Positions 47,574-60,759 are shown, counted from the first letter of the stretch. The stretch is DNA of 64,000 bases from Apostichopus parvimensis (GCA_000934455.1 KN886993.1:19882-83881), one strand, 5' to 3'. Program-made: numbers and translations. The notes: a model not told the origin generated them from the sequence alone.

Positions 47574-48046
47574 TATAGTCAGTATTGCTAATTTCGGAAC
47601 ACTGCCAATTTCGGACACCCCTAAGAAATGCACGATTTCACCATGACAACCTACAGGAAGAGCCAAATTTCACCAAAAAGTACGAAATGACCCGTGTGCA
47701 AGTAAATACTTACATATTTGTCAATAAAATGACGGAGATCTATGAAGTCTGTTATAATTACTGAAAGAGCAACTGCGCCACCAATTTTATCACTAGCGCC
47801 ACACTGTGGGACTGTGTGTCCGAAATTGGCAATACTCTAGCAAAGAAATACCAGTTCCACAATCACAAGAATCTTCTTGGAATACAACGTGAAAACAGTT
47901 TGCAGGAAAGAAAGTTTGGCCGTGTATCGTAATATAACACACTTCTCCCACCATATCAAGTATATTTTCAGGTGATTTATACCAGAAGATATAGTTTTGG
48001 GGTGTTTTAAGGCTTAGGTGTCCGGAAGTGGAAGTGTCCATGCTAC
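47574..48046 (+). mobile_element. AATTTCGGACAC repeat, copy 2
   Basis: Near-identical to 29161-29632, same strand, with a few small indels. Confidence 0.6.
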
Positions 48047-50382
48047 TGTAGATACATGTATATTTTCATGATTTTGACTTTGAGAGACGTTGAAAACCTT
48101 GTGTTGGACCACATTCTGATGAACTCCATTTTTTAAAATGGACGATGCGTAGTACTTTAAATATGTTGTGATATTACAGTATAGTAGAGTACATGCCAGC
48201 ATTTTTCTTCAGTATCTGTGTCTGTTGTGCTGTAACTATGCAAATTTATGTAATTGAATCAAATATATTAAAACTAACATTTAAATAAGTCAGTGCCGAA
48301 AAATATTTCTAGTAAATAAAGAATGTAGAATTGCAGATCCATATAATCCAGATTCTGGCCCAGTAACACATAATTATCCTAATGAACATACTGTAGCCTA
48401 TAGGTTCAAATAATCCAGGTTTTCCTGTTATCCTATTCACTATTAAAGCAGCATTTTGCGTCCTTTTCTATGATTTTGTTCAACCTCACTGATTCCACTA
48501 TGCCATAACGACATACATAACTAGCTTATCTATTTATATTTTACTTCAAATGGTGGCATGAAAGTCGAAAAATTTGCAACTTTCAACTTGTTGTTCTCCA
48601 AGATATTTTCCGTTGGGAACCCAATAAACCTCGCCCATAATATGAATATTTAAACACTACGAACGTCATTGTCAGATACGTAATATAACACCACGCTTGA
48701 TTTGTGTACAGTCTATATGGCAGTTGTACCAGGGAGTTGCATAACAACTCCCTGGTTGTACCAACGCAAAGTCTTGAATCTATTTTTAGCAACGGCTCAT
48801 AACTAAACCTGCATCTCTGATTGGTTGAATTCAAACTATTGGGTTTGGGGAACTGAATGCGATTAATTTTGTGTGTGGAATACTCGCCAATTAACGTTTT
48901 TGGCAGGGAAAAACTTGGCTAATATCTTAGTTTGCTGTTTTGTGATATGATGTATGTAAAAAACTCGATGGACATGTCAAAAAAGTAGAAAACGGCGACC
49001 AAACGCAAAATGCTCATGAATAAACATACTATTCACTGATTGGTGGAATTCAAACTAGTGGATTTGGAGATATGAAAACTTTGTCGAGGACACTCTTACT
49101 CGTTATCGACATAAATCGTTAATTACTCGCTAATTAACGCTCTTGGCAGGGTGAAACTTGGATGGTATCTTAGTTTGCTGTTTTATGATTGATACATGTA
49201 AAAAAAACCAAGCACATGTTAAAAAGGTGGAAAAAAGCGACCCAACGCAAAATGCTGCTTTAAGTGGTAAGTAAATGGAAATGGCACATGTATTCCAAAT
49301 GTTTCGAAGTTGGTCTTATCGAGTTGTTTATCAGTCGTCTACAAATAAGCTCATTTCCTCTTCAGATAGTGCCTATGGTTCTGATGTTTGTTGACAAGGT
49401 CCCAAAGCATTTTGTTTACCTAACTGTACAACTGGGTTAATAATAGACAACTAGCTATCACTTATATACTGTATTAAAAGATAAGAGTGCTAACCTGGCT
49501 TTTGTGTGCAACTTTCTGTATGGTTATAAATACTTCAGACTAAATAATGGTGAAGATAAAAAATATGATGTGTCACACGAGGTCGCCTCGTGCTCAACCT
49601 GCTCTTTGAACACAAATTTATTTATATACTACATTATATATTAATATCTTATCATCAAGCTTGATCAATTTGTTGCCATATTTAGCAGGTTTGTAGTCCG
49701 AGTGTATAGCAGGTTTGTAGTCAGAGTATATAACATTGTAAAATAGTCCAGGCCCATTACTTGTGGTTGTGAGTCAAGAGAATCAAAAGTGTATGCAGAG
49801 CTGTAACTAAGGCGATTGAGGTGTTTGTTATTTTCTACGGAAGTTTTGTGGAAGGAATTTTAATAATTTTATCCACTTTGTTTCTAATGCATGGGGTTTT
49901 AAAGCAAACTGTCCAGGTAAGTCACAAGGTATCAAGTTGAGTAAGTTTGAAATATTTGTTTCACATTCATTACATGCAATAAAATTAAAGTAGTGTGTGC
50001 TCTAACCCAAAGACTTGATTAAAAATGAATTTGTATATTTACTGTATTACAAATAACCTTTCAAATTTGTGAATAGTTTCATTGTAAATGTGATGAGTTT
50101 CCAGAAGAGGGCATCTTCATGACGAGACAAATATCTCAACACTATTTCATGGAGCTCTGTTATATTTTGTGTGGTCTGCCTTTGGTTAAATGATCACTTT
50201 CATACAGAGGGAACCTAAATAGTTTAATAACCTCTGACGGGGTAGTCATATTGCATTATTTGTAAGTTTGTATTGATCTAGCAATGAAGTAAATACTATG
50301 CAGTGTTGTACTAAGTCAGTTTATTTCAATTGTGTTTGTAACTTGTAACAATGCCTAATTCTCTACTGCCATATGGTTCAGT
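48047..50382. other. Intergenic, no gene seen
   Basis: AT-rich. TTGGCAGGG...AACTTGG, TATCTTAGTTTGCTGTTTTGTGAT and CCAAACGCAAAATGCT recur at about 48900-49015 and 49140-49260, showing a diverged local duplication. No coding exon was recognised. Confidence 0.45.
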
Positions 50383-50746
50383 TTAAAGGCATTGAAGACT
50401 AGCCCCAAACCGCGTGCCGCCATCTGAATCAGTTAACTTTCTGTTGCTTGCAAGTGACGTTTTGTTTGTGTCGCTACAAAATGCAGTAATGAAACGTGAT
50501 ACCTTGTTATCTTTAGCTGGACCTGAGATGTCCATCGCTGTATCGTTTGTATACTGTGCTGTGGGTATTGAATGCAGCTGTATGTTCTGACTGTACACTA
50601 GTGTCTAATTACCGACGGTAGCAAGCTGTGTGCGTATTTTCTGGGATCGATGGTGGTGTTTTACACTTCTGTGACACCTCATTCAAAACTAGGTCAGATT
50701 ACCGGCATTAGACTTTTCTTTTTGCGCGAGTCTTCACACCCTTTAA
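50383..50746 (+). mobile_element. TTAA-type MITE, copy 3
   Basis: TTAA-bounded, left end TTAAAGGCATTGAAGACTAG and right end inverse TTAAAGGGTGTGAAGACTCG; same interior as 16047 and 60760. Confidence 0.75.
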
Positions 50747-51299
50747 TGTTCTAAGTAAACAATGTAGGTTCATGAGCTGACGAGCTGGGTTTGAGAAGAA
50801 CACACTATACACATCATGTGGCAATCCATTGCCATGACATATGATATGTGCTCTAAGAGCCTGTCAGTGATTAAGCAGTGCTCAATCATGGGATAACCCT
50901 GGGTTTTTGAGAAAGACACTTTACACATGGTATCATGTGACAATATATTTTGTACTGTACATGTCATGTGGTTTTAGTCATCAGTGATTTAGTAGCAACC
51001 CTGGGATATCAAACACAGGAGGAAGTGCCAGGACTTCTGAAATATCAGTTTGAATTTAATCAGGAAATGAGCAACTATTGGGAGTTCTGTGGTATTTAAG
51101 CAGTACTTATTTTGGGAAGCAAATACCAAGTATGACATTAATTTGTGTTTGTTGCTAAATGTGTCAGGCTACTGAAGACAAATCACATGGAGGAAGTGGG
51201 GTGGTTTTGTCTCATTACAGAAATATATTTTGTTATTGACAGTCACCTACTGTAACCGCCAACAAACTGACAAGGAACTATTCATACTTCAATACATTC

Positions 51300-51655
51300 T
51301 TATCATTTTCCCTCCACTTCCCCTCCTGTGACCCTTCCCATCCCCCTAACCATTCCCATTTTCCTATCCTTCTGTAACTCTTCCCATTTCCCTAACCCTT
51401 CCCATTCCTACCCTTTTCCATTCTCCTCTCCTACCTGTACCTCCTCTCCTATAGGTTTCTACTCATCCTTCCTCAATGTACCACCTTGCCCTTCCCCATC
51501 CCTACCCTTTTCCATTCTCTTCTCTTACCTCAATCTGTACCTCCTCTCCTACCTTCTTCTCATCCTTCTTCAATGTACCCTCTTGCCCATCCCCCCTCCT
51601 CCTTTTCCCTTCCTCTCCCTGTTCCGTCTGCCCCTTTCTGTGATATTCTTCACAG
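51300..51655. repeat. Pyrimidine-rich minisatellite upstream of DUSP19
   Basis: Imperfect units of CCCTTCCCATTCC and TACCTNNNCTCCTCTCCTA, almost pure C/T. It ends about 45 bases before the presumed acceptor of the first DUSP19 coding exon. Confidence 0.8.
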
Positions 51656-51727
51656 GTCTGCCACCCCGATTAAATGCTTTCCTTTTCTTTTGTTAATACA
51701 GAGCTAAGCAGTAACTGTGACAAGTCC

Positions 51728-54700
51728 ATGAGTTTCACAGATCAAATAGAGAAGTTCAAGAGAGGTGGACTGAAGAAAGTGGACACAAAGATAACCACCA
51801 GCACTGGAGAGAAATACCTAGAGAGACACACCATGCCTGGAATCACAAGAAGAGAAAAACTGAAGGAATCCAGTGAGGGGTTTGTGGTCGACTATGCCCC
51901 TGATTTACAGATTGTGGCTGTTAGACCAAATCTCTTTGTTGGTAAGTTGTTGATTTCCAATAAATAATCACATTCAAGTATCTATTATGATGTTGTAAGG
52001 ATTGTTTGGTGATATAGAGGGAAAGGGGAAGGGGCAAGGGATAGGAGTGAACATGGTGAAACATCTTACAGTTTATCATTAAACAAAGTTTACTTTTAAG
52101 TCATTTTTTTTTGGTTAGAAAAAAGTGTTAAGGGTAAAACTAGATTGGAGTTGTAATCATAAAAGTGCCTGAGAGCAAGAGAGAGACATACATACATACA
52201 TATATACAATATTTGCTTTGTATATAGCGCTTTATACCAGCGATAGGTCTCAAAGTGCTTTACAGACGTTATATTACCCCTGGTCAATGATAACCTGTCC
52301 CAGAGACAATCTCTCCAGTCGGCAGCAGTTATATACTGCGTCAAATGACAAGTTACCAAATATATAGATACCCATTTAATAACGGTCATTGAATATACTA
52401 ACAATGGTCACTCATGCTCCAATTTAAACAAGGATTTATCATTTTACTGCTATCCTTGTGGGATTGAATTGTCCAATTTTAACAATCCTTGACATCTGGA
52501 GATAATCTTGAAATGATCTTAAGATAATCTGGAGTTTCAGAACCACCAGGAAATTCATGTACTTTACAAAATTATATAGCCAATTATTAGCATTCTAAAT
52601 TTTGTGGCCAATTGGGACCAACCCTAATAACCTTTAATCATGTGCTTTTAGTCCTGACTTTGATCCTAGTGCTCAGTTATTTTTCAGTTAAGTGGTTGGT
52701 TGAAGTAGATCGTTTGTTCTAGAAAGCCTTTGGCTTGTCATTTATTGGCTGGGTCCTGACCTGGAAAGGGTAAAAGGTTAACAGTTCAGGAAGTACTTGA
52801 CACAACACTACTCTGTACAATAGGCGTCTTCTTTCGTGATCAATATAAACTTGTTTGTTTTCTTAAAATAATGACTGATCGACATTCGGCGTGCTTAAGA
52901 TAATTTGCATACAAAGAGACAATAGTCCATTCAGGTGACCATGAGCTCTAGGTGAAGTTGATAAACCGATTCGACTGGCTTTTGAATTTACTTTTAGACA
53001 GTGACTACAAATAACCGACATTTCCACCGAGGCAATTCGAGCCAAGCTTCAAGCTTGCTGGGCAGTGTGTCATACATACTATAATACAAAGTTGATACAC
53101 TTTTGGTGTTAGATTCAGCCTAGATCTATGTAAACTTATACAGGGACATTTCGCTTAACCCCTCTCGAGACCTCAATTTCAATCTCTGCCATTAAGCTGC
53201 TTTGAACTTGTGTGTGTGTATGTTAAGTGTAGTATTCAAATAGAGAGAACTTACTCTTAACTGCAAATACTTTTTACAAAATTCATTGAGTTTATTACAC
53301 TGCAGTTTGCCAGTGTCACACTTGTGCAGTTAAAGTGTATGTCACCAAATAAAAGTAGTCTGGTCATAACTTAAAGGACACACAAAACCCAACCATTTGT
53401 TATTGGTCTATGTGATAGACATTTAACCCTCAGGACTTTTCAACAAAGCTAAGAAAAATCTTGTTCCGTTCGGGAGATTATCACAGATTAATAGTTCTTC
53501 ACACACAAGGCTAAATATGACATCATTTACATGAGCCTCTTGGACACCTAACATGCCCTATAAATGATGACAATAGTTTCAGTGCCAACACTGAATGAAT
53601 AGACATCATATATGTGTGTTGCAACTTTACTGTGGCAAATTTTTAATGGTCGACTTGTTGCCCGAGAGGACTAAATGTCTGTACTACTAATGTAACTTAT
53701 GTAAGCTTTTGAAGGTTTCCCAGCAGATGACTACTGTAGTTGCTTTTAAACTGTACATCAAAATTCAGATTTCTTTGTAACTAAATACTCCCATGGTAAA
53801 TGGGTAAGATATAAATTGGTATATAATCCTTCATCACTTTTAACAAAAATATTGATATGTGGTAGGCCTCTGATTCATCCCAAGGGGAGCTTTTCTGGCC
53901 CAAAGCTGGTGTTCTATTCACCAAACCTGTATATCTTTCTTACAGTGTACAACAGTCAGATTGGTCATTTTTTTGTTAATTTGCTATATTTTTCGGTCAA
54001 ATTTGCTGTTTGTACTGTACAGTCAAAAGCAAAAATCCTTCAACTTTGCCCTAGTAATGTGTATTTAGCTTTTGACATAGTACTGAGCACTTGGAGATAT
54101 CAAGACTATATATTTGCTTTGACGTTTAATCATATTCACATCTATTAATAGTTTTTACTAATACAACATATGAAAGAATGTAATTGTCTGACAACACTCA
54201 GATTGTACAGACTGCATTAAATAGATAAAATACAAACGAGGACTCATCTAGTGAGATATTGTAAATATTAGAGATAGGAAAATGCAAAGTTGAACTTTAT
54301 AACAGGCTTAACAGCATTAGTCTATGTGCACAGCAGATGATTGGCAGAATTAAAGCTTGATTGAGATATTCCAGTGTGTTTAGAACTGAACACAAGACTG
54401 GGGGGGGGGGGCAAAAGACAGTTATCGGAAGATAGGAAATCTTTTGGCTTTAGAATTTTCTTTTCTTTGGGGATGGGGAAGGAGGGAGAGAAGAGCTGAG
54501 GGTCAGATGGTTGTACCCTTGAATATGGCTTCCACCTTTTTCAACTGTTACTCGAGTTATTTCCAGCCCTGGCAAAGTAACTGGAGGAGAGGAGCTGAGG
54601 CAGAGGGAGGGTTTAAAGAATGATATCCAAAAGATTCTAATTTTCTTTTTAGAAATGAATGTTTGCAGCTTTCCATAGTCCTTACTCCCCAGCCCCCTCT

Positions 54701-55674
54701 CCCACCCCCCATACCCTCTATCATTACTGCACTCTTTTTCCAGAAAATGATATTTAACTGACAAAAGTTGCCAACCATTCCCTCAGACGAGCAGGATAAA
54801 AATAAAACTGGTACGATAAGTTAGATTTATAAGCTGTATGTAGGACATAATTTATGGAATCACAAATCCAGATTTATGCTAGATATATGCAAAAAGACCA
54901 AATGATTCACAAATGCAGAGGTTTACAAGAGAAAATAGCGTTGTCAGCATTTTATGGCACAAGCATGTCAACATTGGGCTTTTTCCATGAGATGTTGTAA
55001 TAAAGTTAACAAGATTTGTTTTCTTGTTGAAATTAACCACCAGGATCGTCAGATGTCGCAAACTCTTTTGAAATCTTACAAGAGAATGGTATCACCCACA
55101 TCCTCAACCTCATCTTGATGCACAATGTGTTTCCGGAAGATTTCACTTACCTATCTCTACCGATCTGTGACCTGCCATGCATCAACATCAGAAAGTGAGC
55201 TTTTTCATATTAATTACCATCGTTAACTTTAATAATTTGTATGCATTGAAGATGCTAATGTTCATGAATTGATAAACCCTCAAAATTAAACTTTTTGAAT
55301 TTTATGTTCACATTTTATGATATCTTTAGTTAAATATCAATTAAAACCCCTGCAAATACAATGTGTAGAACCGTTCCAACATAACCGGGATCTCCTCGCT
55401 GCTCTCTTCACGCAGGTATTTCCCAGAAGCGTTCAAATTCATCGACGATGCCCTTCTGACCGGAGGGCGAGTCTTGGTCCATTGCAACGCGGGGGTGTCC
55501 AGGTGTATCACAGTGACCGTGGGTTACCTCATCAAGATGGAGAAAGCCCACCTGCAGGAAGAACTGGCCAAGCTCAGAGAACAACGGTACGTGAAACCCA
55601 ACGAGGGCTTCATGAAGGTTCTGGAAAAGTTAGACGAGGAGATCCACTCAAAGATTAAGAACAAAAAGAGATGA
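51728..55674 (+). CDS. DUSP19: Dual-specificity phosphatase, DUSP19-like
   Basis: Three coding exons, 51728-51941, 55044-55194 and 55416-55674, with phases joining cleanly, give 207 residues (human DUSP19 217). The N-terminus MSFTDQIEKFKRGGLKKVDTK parallels human MYSLNQEIKAFSRNNLRKQ. The catalytic domain starts near residue 60 (LFVGSSDVANSFEILQENGI). The P-loop is HCNAGVSR with Cys145 and Arg151, and the probable general acid is Asp114 in ICDLPCINI, so the enzyme looks active. DUSP19 belongs to the atypical dual-specificity phosphatases and is linked to JNK-pathway signalling in vertebrates. An acceptor-like TTAATACAG ends at 51701 and the frame stays open to it, so a further upstream exon, coding or 5' UTR, is likely but was not found. 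After the P-loop comes CITVTVGYL, where human has AAAIVIGFL. Confidence 0.9.
52190..52330. repeat. Dispersed GCGCTTTATACC-type repeat (DUSP19 intron 1)
   Basis: TATAGCGCTTTATACC, then CTCAAAGTGCTTTACAG and TTATATTACCCCTGGTCA. I recall sequences of this type as common dispersed repeats in echinoderm genomes; that recollection could not be checked. Confidence 0.4.
52376..52637. mobile_element. Second TTAA-type MITE family, copy 2 (DUSP19 intron 1)
   Basis: TTAA at both ends. Shares CAATGGTCACTCATGCTCNAATTT and CAGAACCACCAGGAAA with 21860-22115; the left inverted repeat is partly lost. Confidence 0.5.
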
Positions 55675-56661
55675 AGGAAATTTTGGTTCCCTTTCCCGTC
55701 TTGGTCTTCCTCGAGAGGCGGACGACTTTGAAGATGTTGAGTGATGTCCTGTCTGAAAAGATACCTTTTGTCCATGTTGTCCAATGATGTCCACAACAAC
55801 GGGTTGTGCGAAAGATGAAGTAGACAAGTGACTCGAAGGAGAAATTGTAGCTCCGTTTTATTATCGTCCACCAATTTGCCCATCGATTTTTGTCTTCTCA
55901 GGAAATAGTCGGTACTATTCTGTTTCCAAATGTTCTGAATTTGTAGCGTCCCTTTGAGAAGTTTCCAAATGCAGATTGAGAGTAACGTGAACTTAAGAGT
56001 GGGTTATGTGCACTTATTTTCAACTAATTTGAAATGTAATGCAAGGATTTTGCAGATTAGCTTTATAAATGCCAAGTTTAGAGATAGTACTTGTCAGTTA
56101 CAGCATTTATGGCCCATCCTCGACTTTGATGGGATTTAAATGGAATCTGTAAGTTCCCTTTTCTTTCTCTGTCATTTTAAGTCTTTCGAATGCAACCTCC
56201 AGTCCGGTGCTATTTTTGGCTTTAATTTTGCCCATTTAATTTTTACCGAATATCGTTTAATAATTAGATTGAATATCACCTTGTGTAATATCAAAAACAA
56301 AGAAACAAAGCAAGCTAGGTTTTTGCCTAATTTGAATCTTTTTCAAGCAAAAACCTGGTAAATTCCATGATCACCTTTATTTCCAATTAGCCATTAAGTT
56401 TGAAACTGTTCAAACTGTCAGTACGAGTGCTTCAAAGCATGCTATGGTAAGACAGTACTGAGTGGTATTAACATTAGAAAATTTTGCAATGCAGCTAAAA
56501 CATACTTAAATTTTTTTTGTTCATTCTTTATGTTTATTAATTATTTTTATGTTAATTAATTATGCACAGTTTTTATGCACCTCGTTATCACAGTTAGTCT
56601 CGATAGTAATGATATATTCTATAGAAAGTGCATTTTCATGAACAAAAGAGTATGCTTTCTT

Positions 56662-56740
56662 AGTCTATATCCTTCACAAAAAAGTCTATATCCTTCACAA
56701 ACAAGTCTATATCCTTCACAAATAGTCTATATCCTTCACA
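56662..56740 (+). repeat. Four-unit tandem repeat, about 20 bases each
   Basis: AGTCTATATCCTTCACAA repeats four times with short variable A-rich joints. Confidence 0.85.
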
Positions 56741-56821
56741 TCCATTTCCTATGGATGTTGCCAGAGAGTGTGGATCATTGGGTTTCATATTTCCTGAGAA
56801 TCTAACATCTAACATGATTTT

Positions 56822-56938
56822 AGCCATTGAAGAAGATCCTGCTAGGATCGAAACGTCAGGCCAACTTACTTTTACACATTCTATTACACAGGCTCTCTAG
56901 TGGATAAGCAGTTTGCTAACAGTTTTATTTTATCTTTT
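56822..56938 (+). mobile_element. Hairpin element, right arm plus tail
   Basis: Starts GAAGAAGATCCTGCTAGGAT, continues CGAAACGTCAGGCCAACTTA and ends with the constant ACAGTTTTATTTTAT tail; the left arm is missing. Confidence 0.65.
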
Positions 56939-57916
56939 TTTGCAGCATTAAGTTATGTGTAGATTTGTGCATCTAGGGATTCTCTCATTTCCCCCCAATC
57001 CGTATCTGTAACACAGTATAGTTTATAATCTTTAAATTGACTCTATTGAAGAGAAATAACAGCCTTCATATTGCAAGGAAACCTACTGATGCATTAACAA
57101 TGGTGCTTAAAAATAAATTTCGTAAGAAACAGTATTAAGAGATGATACAAATTCACGATGCAAGCTTACTCGTCAATCTTTTGTAATAATGAAACAAATT
57201 GTTCTATTTTTGACATGCCTCCTCAGTATTAACATGGCGACTGCATGAGACCCCTCCCTGTGCTCTGGTTAATGTTCACAGACACGACCGATAATAGTGA
57301 AAGACAATAGTTCCTATTATTGTTGATAAATAGTTGTTGTAAACATGAAACTGAAATTATAGTTCACTCTGAAAGTGTGTTGTTTGTGTTTTGCACATTG
57401 ATATGAAAGGTAAACAAACCCACATATACAATTGTGATGTAGTGGATGCTGTGTATATATGAATTAGTGACTTTACAGTTGGCATGGTAACTTACTTAAA
57501 CAGTTAAGATTAATAGTACTTTTTGTCTGAACTTTCTATTTTATGTTTAGAGATTTAGTTTTCATATTATTTCTGAAGTTATATTTATCTTCATGATGAT
57601 GTCATATTTTCTTTTTGAGTTTATTTATTGTTTGTTCCTTTTTGGCCTGTTCTGTTTTTGTTTTATTTATCTATGGTACTTTTGTTTATTGTGTGGTTGT
57701 TCTGACTTTCTCATCCAAGGGGGAGAAACAGTTGAAATATTGCACACATGTACCTTAATGTACTCAGTGTAACACATGTACTTATTGTCTAACATCAGGT
57801 TTTTCTTAGTTGATATTAACATATTTCAGTATCTAGAAAAGAAGTGGAATGTAAGCGTTAAGTCAGTCAATCCATTTTAAAAGCAGTTATATATTAGTTC
57901 TACTGAGTTATATATA

Positions 57917-58125
57917 TGTGTTAAAGTAAGTTGGCCTGACGTTTTGATCCTAGCAGGATCTTCTTCAGAGGCTAAATGACAAGTAACACAAACAGCAGGG
58001 ACACAAACACGCACTCTGAAGAAGATCCTGCTAGGATCGAAACGTCAGGCCAACTTACTTTTACACATTCTCTTACACAGGCTCTCTAGTGGATAAGCAG
58101 TTTGCTAACAGTTCTATTTTATTTT
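57917..58125 (+). mobile_element. Complete hairpin element with 12-bp target duplication
   Basis: 209 bases flanked by GAGTTATATATA on both sides (57905-57916, 58126-58137). The left arm AAAGTAAGTTGGCCTGACGT...CTTCTTCAGAG is the inverse of the right arm CTCTGAAGAAGATCCTGCTA...CAACTTACTTT, separated by a loop with CAGCAGGGACACAAACACGC. A non-repeated tail follows (CACAGGCTCTCTAGTGGATA, AGCAGTTTGCTAACAG). No protein is encoded. The right arm resembles a hammerhead ribozyme core. Confidence 0.7.
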
Positions 58126-59176
58126 GAGTTATATATACATAAGTTATATATTCCAGTTTAAATACACAACACTCAAATTATTATTTGAATGGTCATTTTT
58201 AATACCACATATCATAAAATATGTTTTTTTGTCTTGAACTGAACACAGAATATTAATGCAAATTGAAAGGTCACTAGTATTGCATTGCCAGGTCCAGAAT
58301 TTACCTGAAAGACAATTATCCTTTTTTTTTTTTCCTTCTGTTTTTGCCATTCCCATCCATTTGTCATATTTCTTTCCCTTCTGTTTTCACGTTAGAGGGT
58401 TTGTTTCCAGTTTAAATGTCTTGCCAAAAGTTTTTGTCTTTTTGTTTTTTGTTTTCAATATTTGTGCAATTTATCAAAGTCTTTTGGTGAAAGAGCTTAT
58501 CAATATGTATCTATACATCCTTTTGTCTAATTTGTAATATTTTACGGGTCAATTATTTCGTTCTAATTGGGTTCAGAAGTGGCTCTCATATTCAGGATGG
58601 ATATGATCTTATCGCATTAGTTTAACACCCTATCCTATCCGTAATGTCTTTTTACCTTTTTTGTTGTTTTTGTCTTAGCACTAGCTCACTTTGTTTGTAA
58701 ATAGTATTTTGATCATCTATCCAAAAGTTTACATTTTGTGCAGTTGTACATACAGTACTGAAATTAAGATTTAGTGAAGAAAATGTTTAAGCTTTAAGTA
58801 ACTTTTTGAGTGAATCCAACTTTTCTTTTGGTTGGCTATCATATTGTTGGTGTAAACATATCTTAGTTATACAGATTTGAAGTGTAGAGGAAAGGTTAGT
58901 GAGTACACTTCCCATTTTGTTAACTTCGAATTTGCCAAGAACAAACACCTCTTAATAAATTGTTTTAATATTCAGGTAAAGCCAAATAGTTTGGTTTACA
59001 CATCTATATGACCTGTGATAGTGTTTCAGATTAGATTAAGACAAGCCCCTATGTTATCAATTTAATCTGATTGGATATTTATGGACTGGTAGAGTTGATT
59101 CTGATTGGTCCATGTCGCGAGTGTTATTTACTTTTGAGCACTCCGAGTGGCTCACAGCTGTATGTGTTCTCTAAGT

Positions 59177-60158
59177 ATGTCAACAAACAGAAATTTGCTA
59201 AACAGATGAGCCTGGGAATCCCTCTTCTTTGCAATTTCCTTTCATGAATTACACCCATGGAAAGAAAAAAAGAGATAATAGTTTTGTTCTGAATGTGACT
59301 AATTAAGGGTAATTAAGAACAGAAACTATAGTCAACTTTGATAATTGTGGATGCTACCAGCTAATAATAACATGCATTTAACCTCACTGTACCAAAGAGA
59401 CAGCATTGCAAGATAGGAAATGTAATACATTGCTGCTTAGTGTACAACATGGTCATACATATAACCCAAGACATGTGAGGGCCATGTTTCTTCTCTTTCA
59501 GCACATCTCTGTAGCATATACCATGTTTGTTATCATAATGTAGAAATCTCTGCAGAAGTTTTAAGCTATTCACTTTGTAATTATAATTATAGTAATACTT
59601 ATCCGACAGCGAAGCAAACGTGATGGCCTTTGTTTTATGCATGATTTATGGTTGATGTGTGTTAGCTAGAATATTCAGAGGCCCAAGTGACACAGATGGT
59701 TTCTTTGACATGAAAACATGTGGAAGTAAACTCTTTGACAACGTTCTGTGTTGAAAGAAAATTATGTGACCAAAGTTCCTGGAAAGTGAAAGATAAAACT
59801 TGTTTAAGATTTGTGTTCCATATTTGGATTGTTAATATCTGTTATGTTCATTTTTCTTTTGAGGTCTCATATTGATAATCTTGTTGTTTTTTTGCCTCTT
59901 ATTCAGAATTTATAAAGGTCTGTATACACTTGTGATAAATAAAGAGGTAATGGTTTGTTAACAGTAAACTGAGTGTCGATTTATTTTTTGCAATAGTTGT
60001 AGTCAGCGGTTTGTACTGGCTACATATGACTGGTTACCAGTTATAATGGTTACCAGTTACACTGCTTATAATTGGCTTGCTCACACCTGTATCCAAAAGA
60101 CAATTATTCTTGAAATCCCATTCCTGCTAGGTTGTATTAAGTGAGGTCTAGCTGTGAT
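59177..60158 (+). repeat. Duplicated block, copy 1 (no MITE)
   Basis: Starts TATGTCAACAAACAGAAATT and ends GAGGTCTAGCTGTGAT at the gap. Matches 60373-61712. The left half differs at a modest rate; the right half (from about 59780) looks identical by eye. Contains the AATAAA at 59938. Confidence 0.85.
59938..59943 (+). terminator. AATAAA signal, possible end of the DUSP19 3' UTR (copy 1)
   Basis: AATAAA is followed by GT-rich sequence (GGTAATGGTTTGTT), a good cleavage-site arrangement, 4.3 kb past the DUSP19 stop. The same signal recurs at 61492 in the duplicated block. A nearer AATAAA lies at 58954-58959, so the true end is unresolved. Confidence 0.35.
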
Positions 60159-60208
60159 NNNNNNNNNNNNNNNNNNNNNNNNNNNNNNNNNNNNNNNNNN
60201 NNNNNNNN
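60159..60208. other. Assembly gap, 50 N
   Basis: Exactly 50 N, between duplicated block 1 and a MITE fragment. A round number suggests a scaffold join of unknown size. Confidence 1.
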
Positions 60209-60330
60209 GCATCTAAGGCCAGGAGAAAATGCAAAATTATTTACAAAATGGAGTGGGTGTTGAAGTGTGCTATATTGCACCAAATTGCATCTGAGGCCAC
60301 CTGGAAATGCAAAAAAATTCCAAAGGGAGT
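60209..60330 (-). mobile_element. Fragment of the GGCGTAGGAA hAT MITE
   Basis: GCATCTAAGGCCAGGAGAAAA to GCAAAAAAATTCCAAA matches the interior of 62083-62416; its ends are missing beside the gap. Confidence 0.7.
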
Positions 60331-60759
60331 CCCGACTCGCAAGTGTAATGCTGATACGGTTTGCTCTTGTTTATGTCAACAAACAGAAATTTGCTAAACA
60401 GACCAGCCTGGGATTCTCTCTTCTTTGCAATTTCCTTTCATGAATTACACCCATGGAAAGAAAACAAGAGATAATAGTTTTGTTTTGAATGTGACTAATT
60501 AAGGGTAAATAAGAACAGAAACTATAATCAACTTTGATAATTGTGGATGCTACCAGCTAATGATAACATGCATTTGACCTCACTGTACCAAAGACACAGC
60601 ACTGCAAGATAGCCAATGTAAAACAGTATTGCTGTACAGTGTACAACATGGTCATACAATAACCCAAGACATGTGAGGGCCCGTGTTTATACTCTTTCAG
60701 CACATCTCTGTAGCATATACCATGTTTGTTATCATAATGTGGAACTCTCAGCAGAAGTC

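Larger units (their letters stand above)
55675..57900 (+). other. Probable DUSP19 3' UTR
   Basis: AT-rich and without recognisable coding sequence. It holds a four-unit tandem repeat and a hairpin-element copy. Whether one transcript spans it to 58954 or 59938 is unknown. Confidence 0.4.

Noticed and set aside
51328-51707. 122-codon Pro/Ser/Phe-rich frame upstream of DUSP19
   Set aside because: Low-complexity C/T tract; no conserved pattern.
55524-55883. 119-codon minus-strand frame
   Set aside because: Shadow of the DUSP19 catalytic exon and its 3' UTR.
56575-56805. Open frame with repeated SLYPSQ
   Set aside because: Arises from a four-unit DNA repeat of about 20 bases whose joints keep frame by chance; in an apparent UTR.
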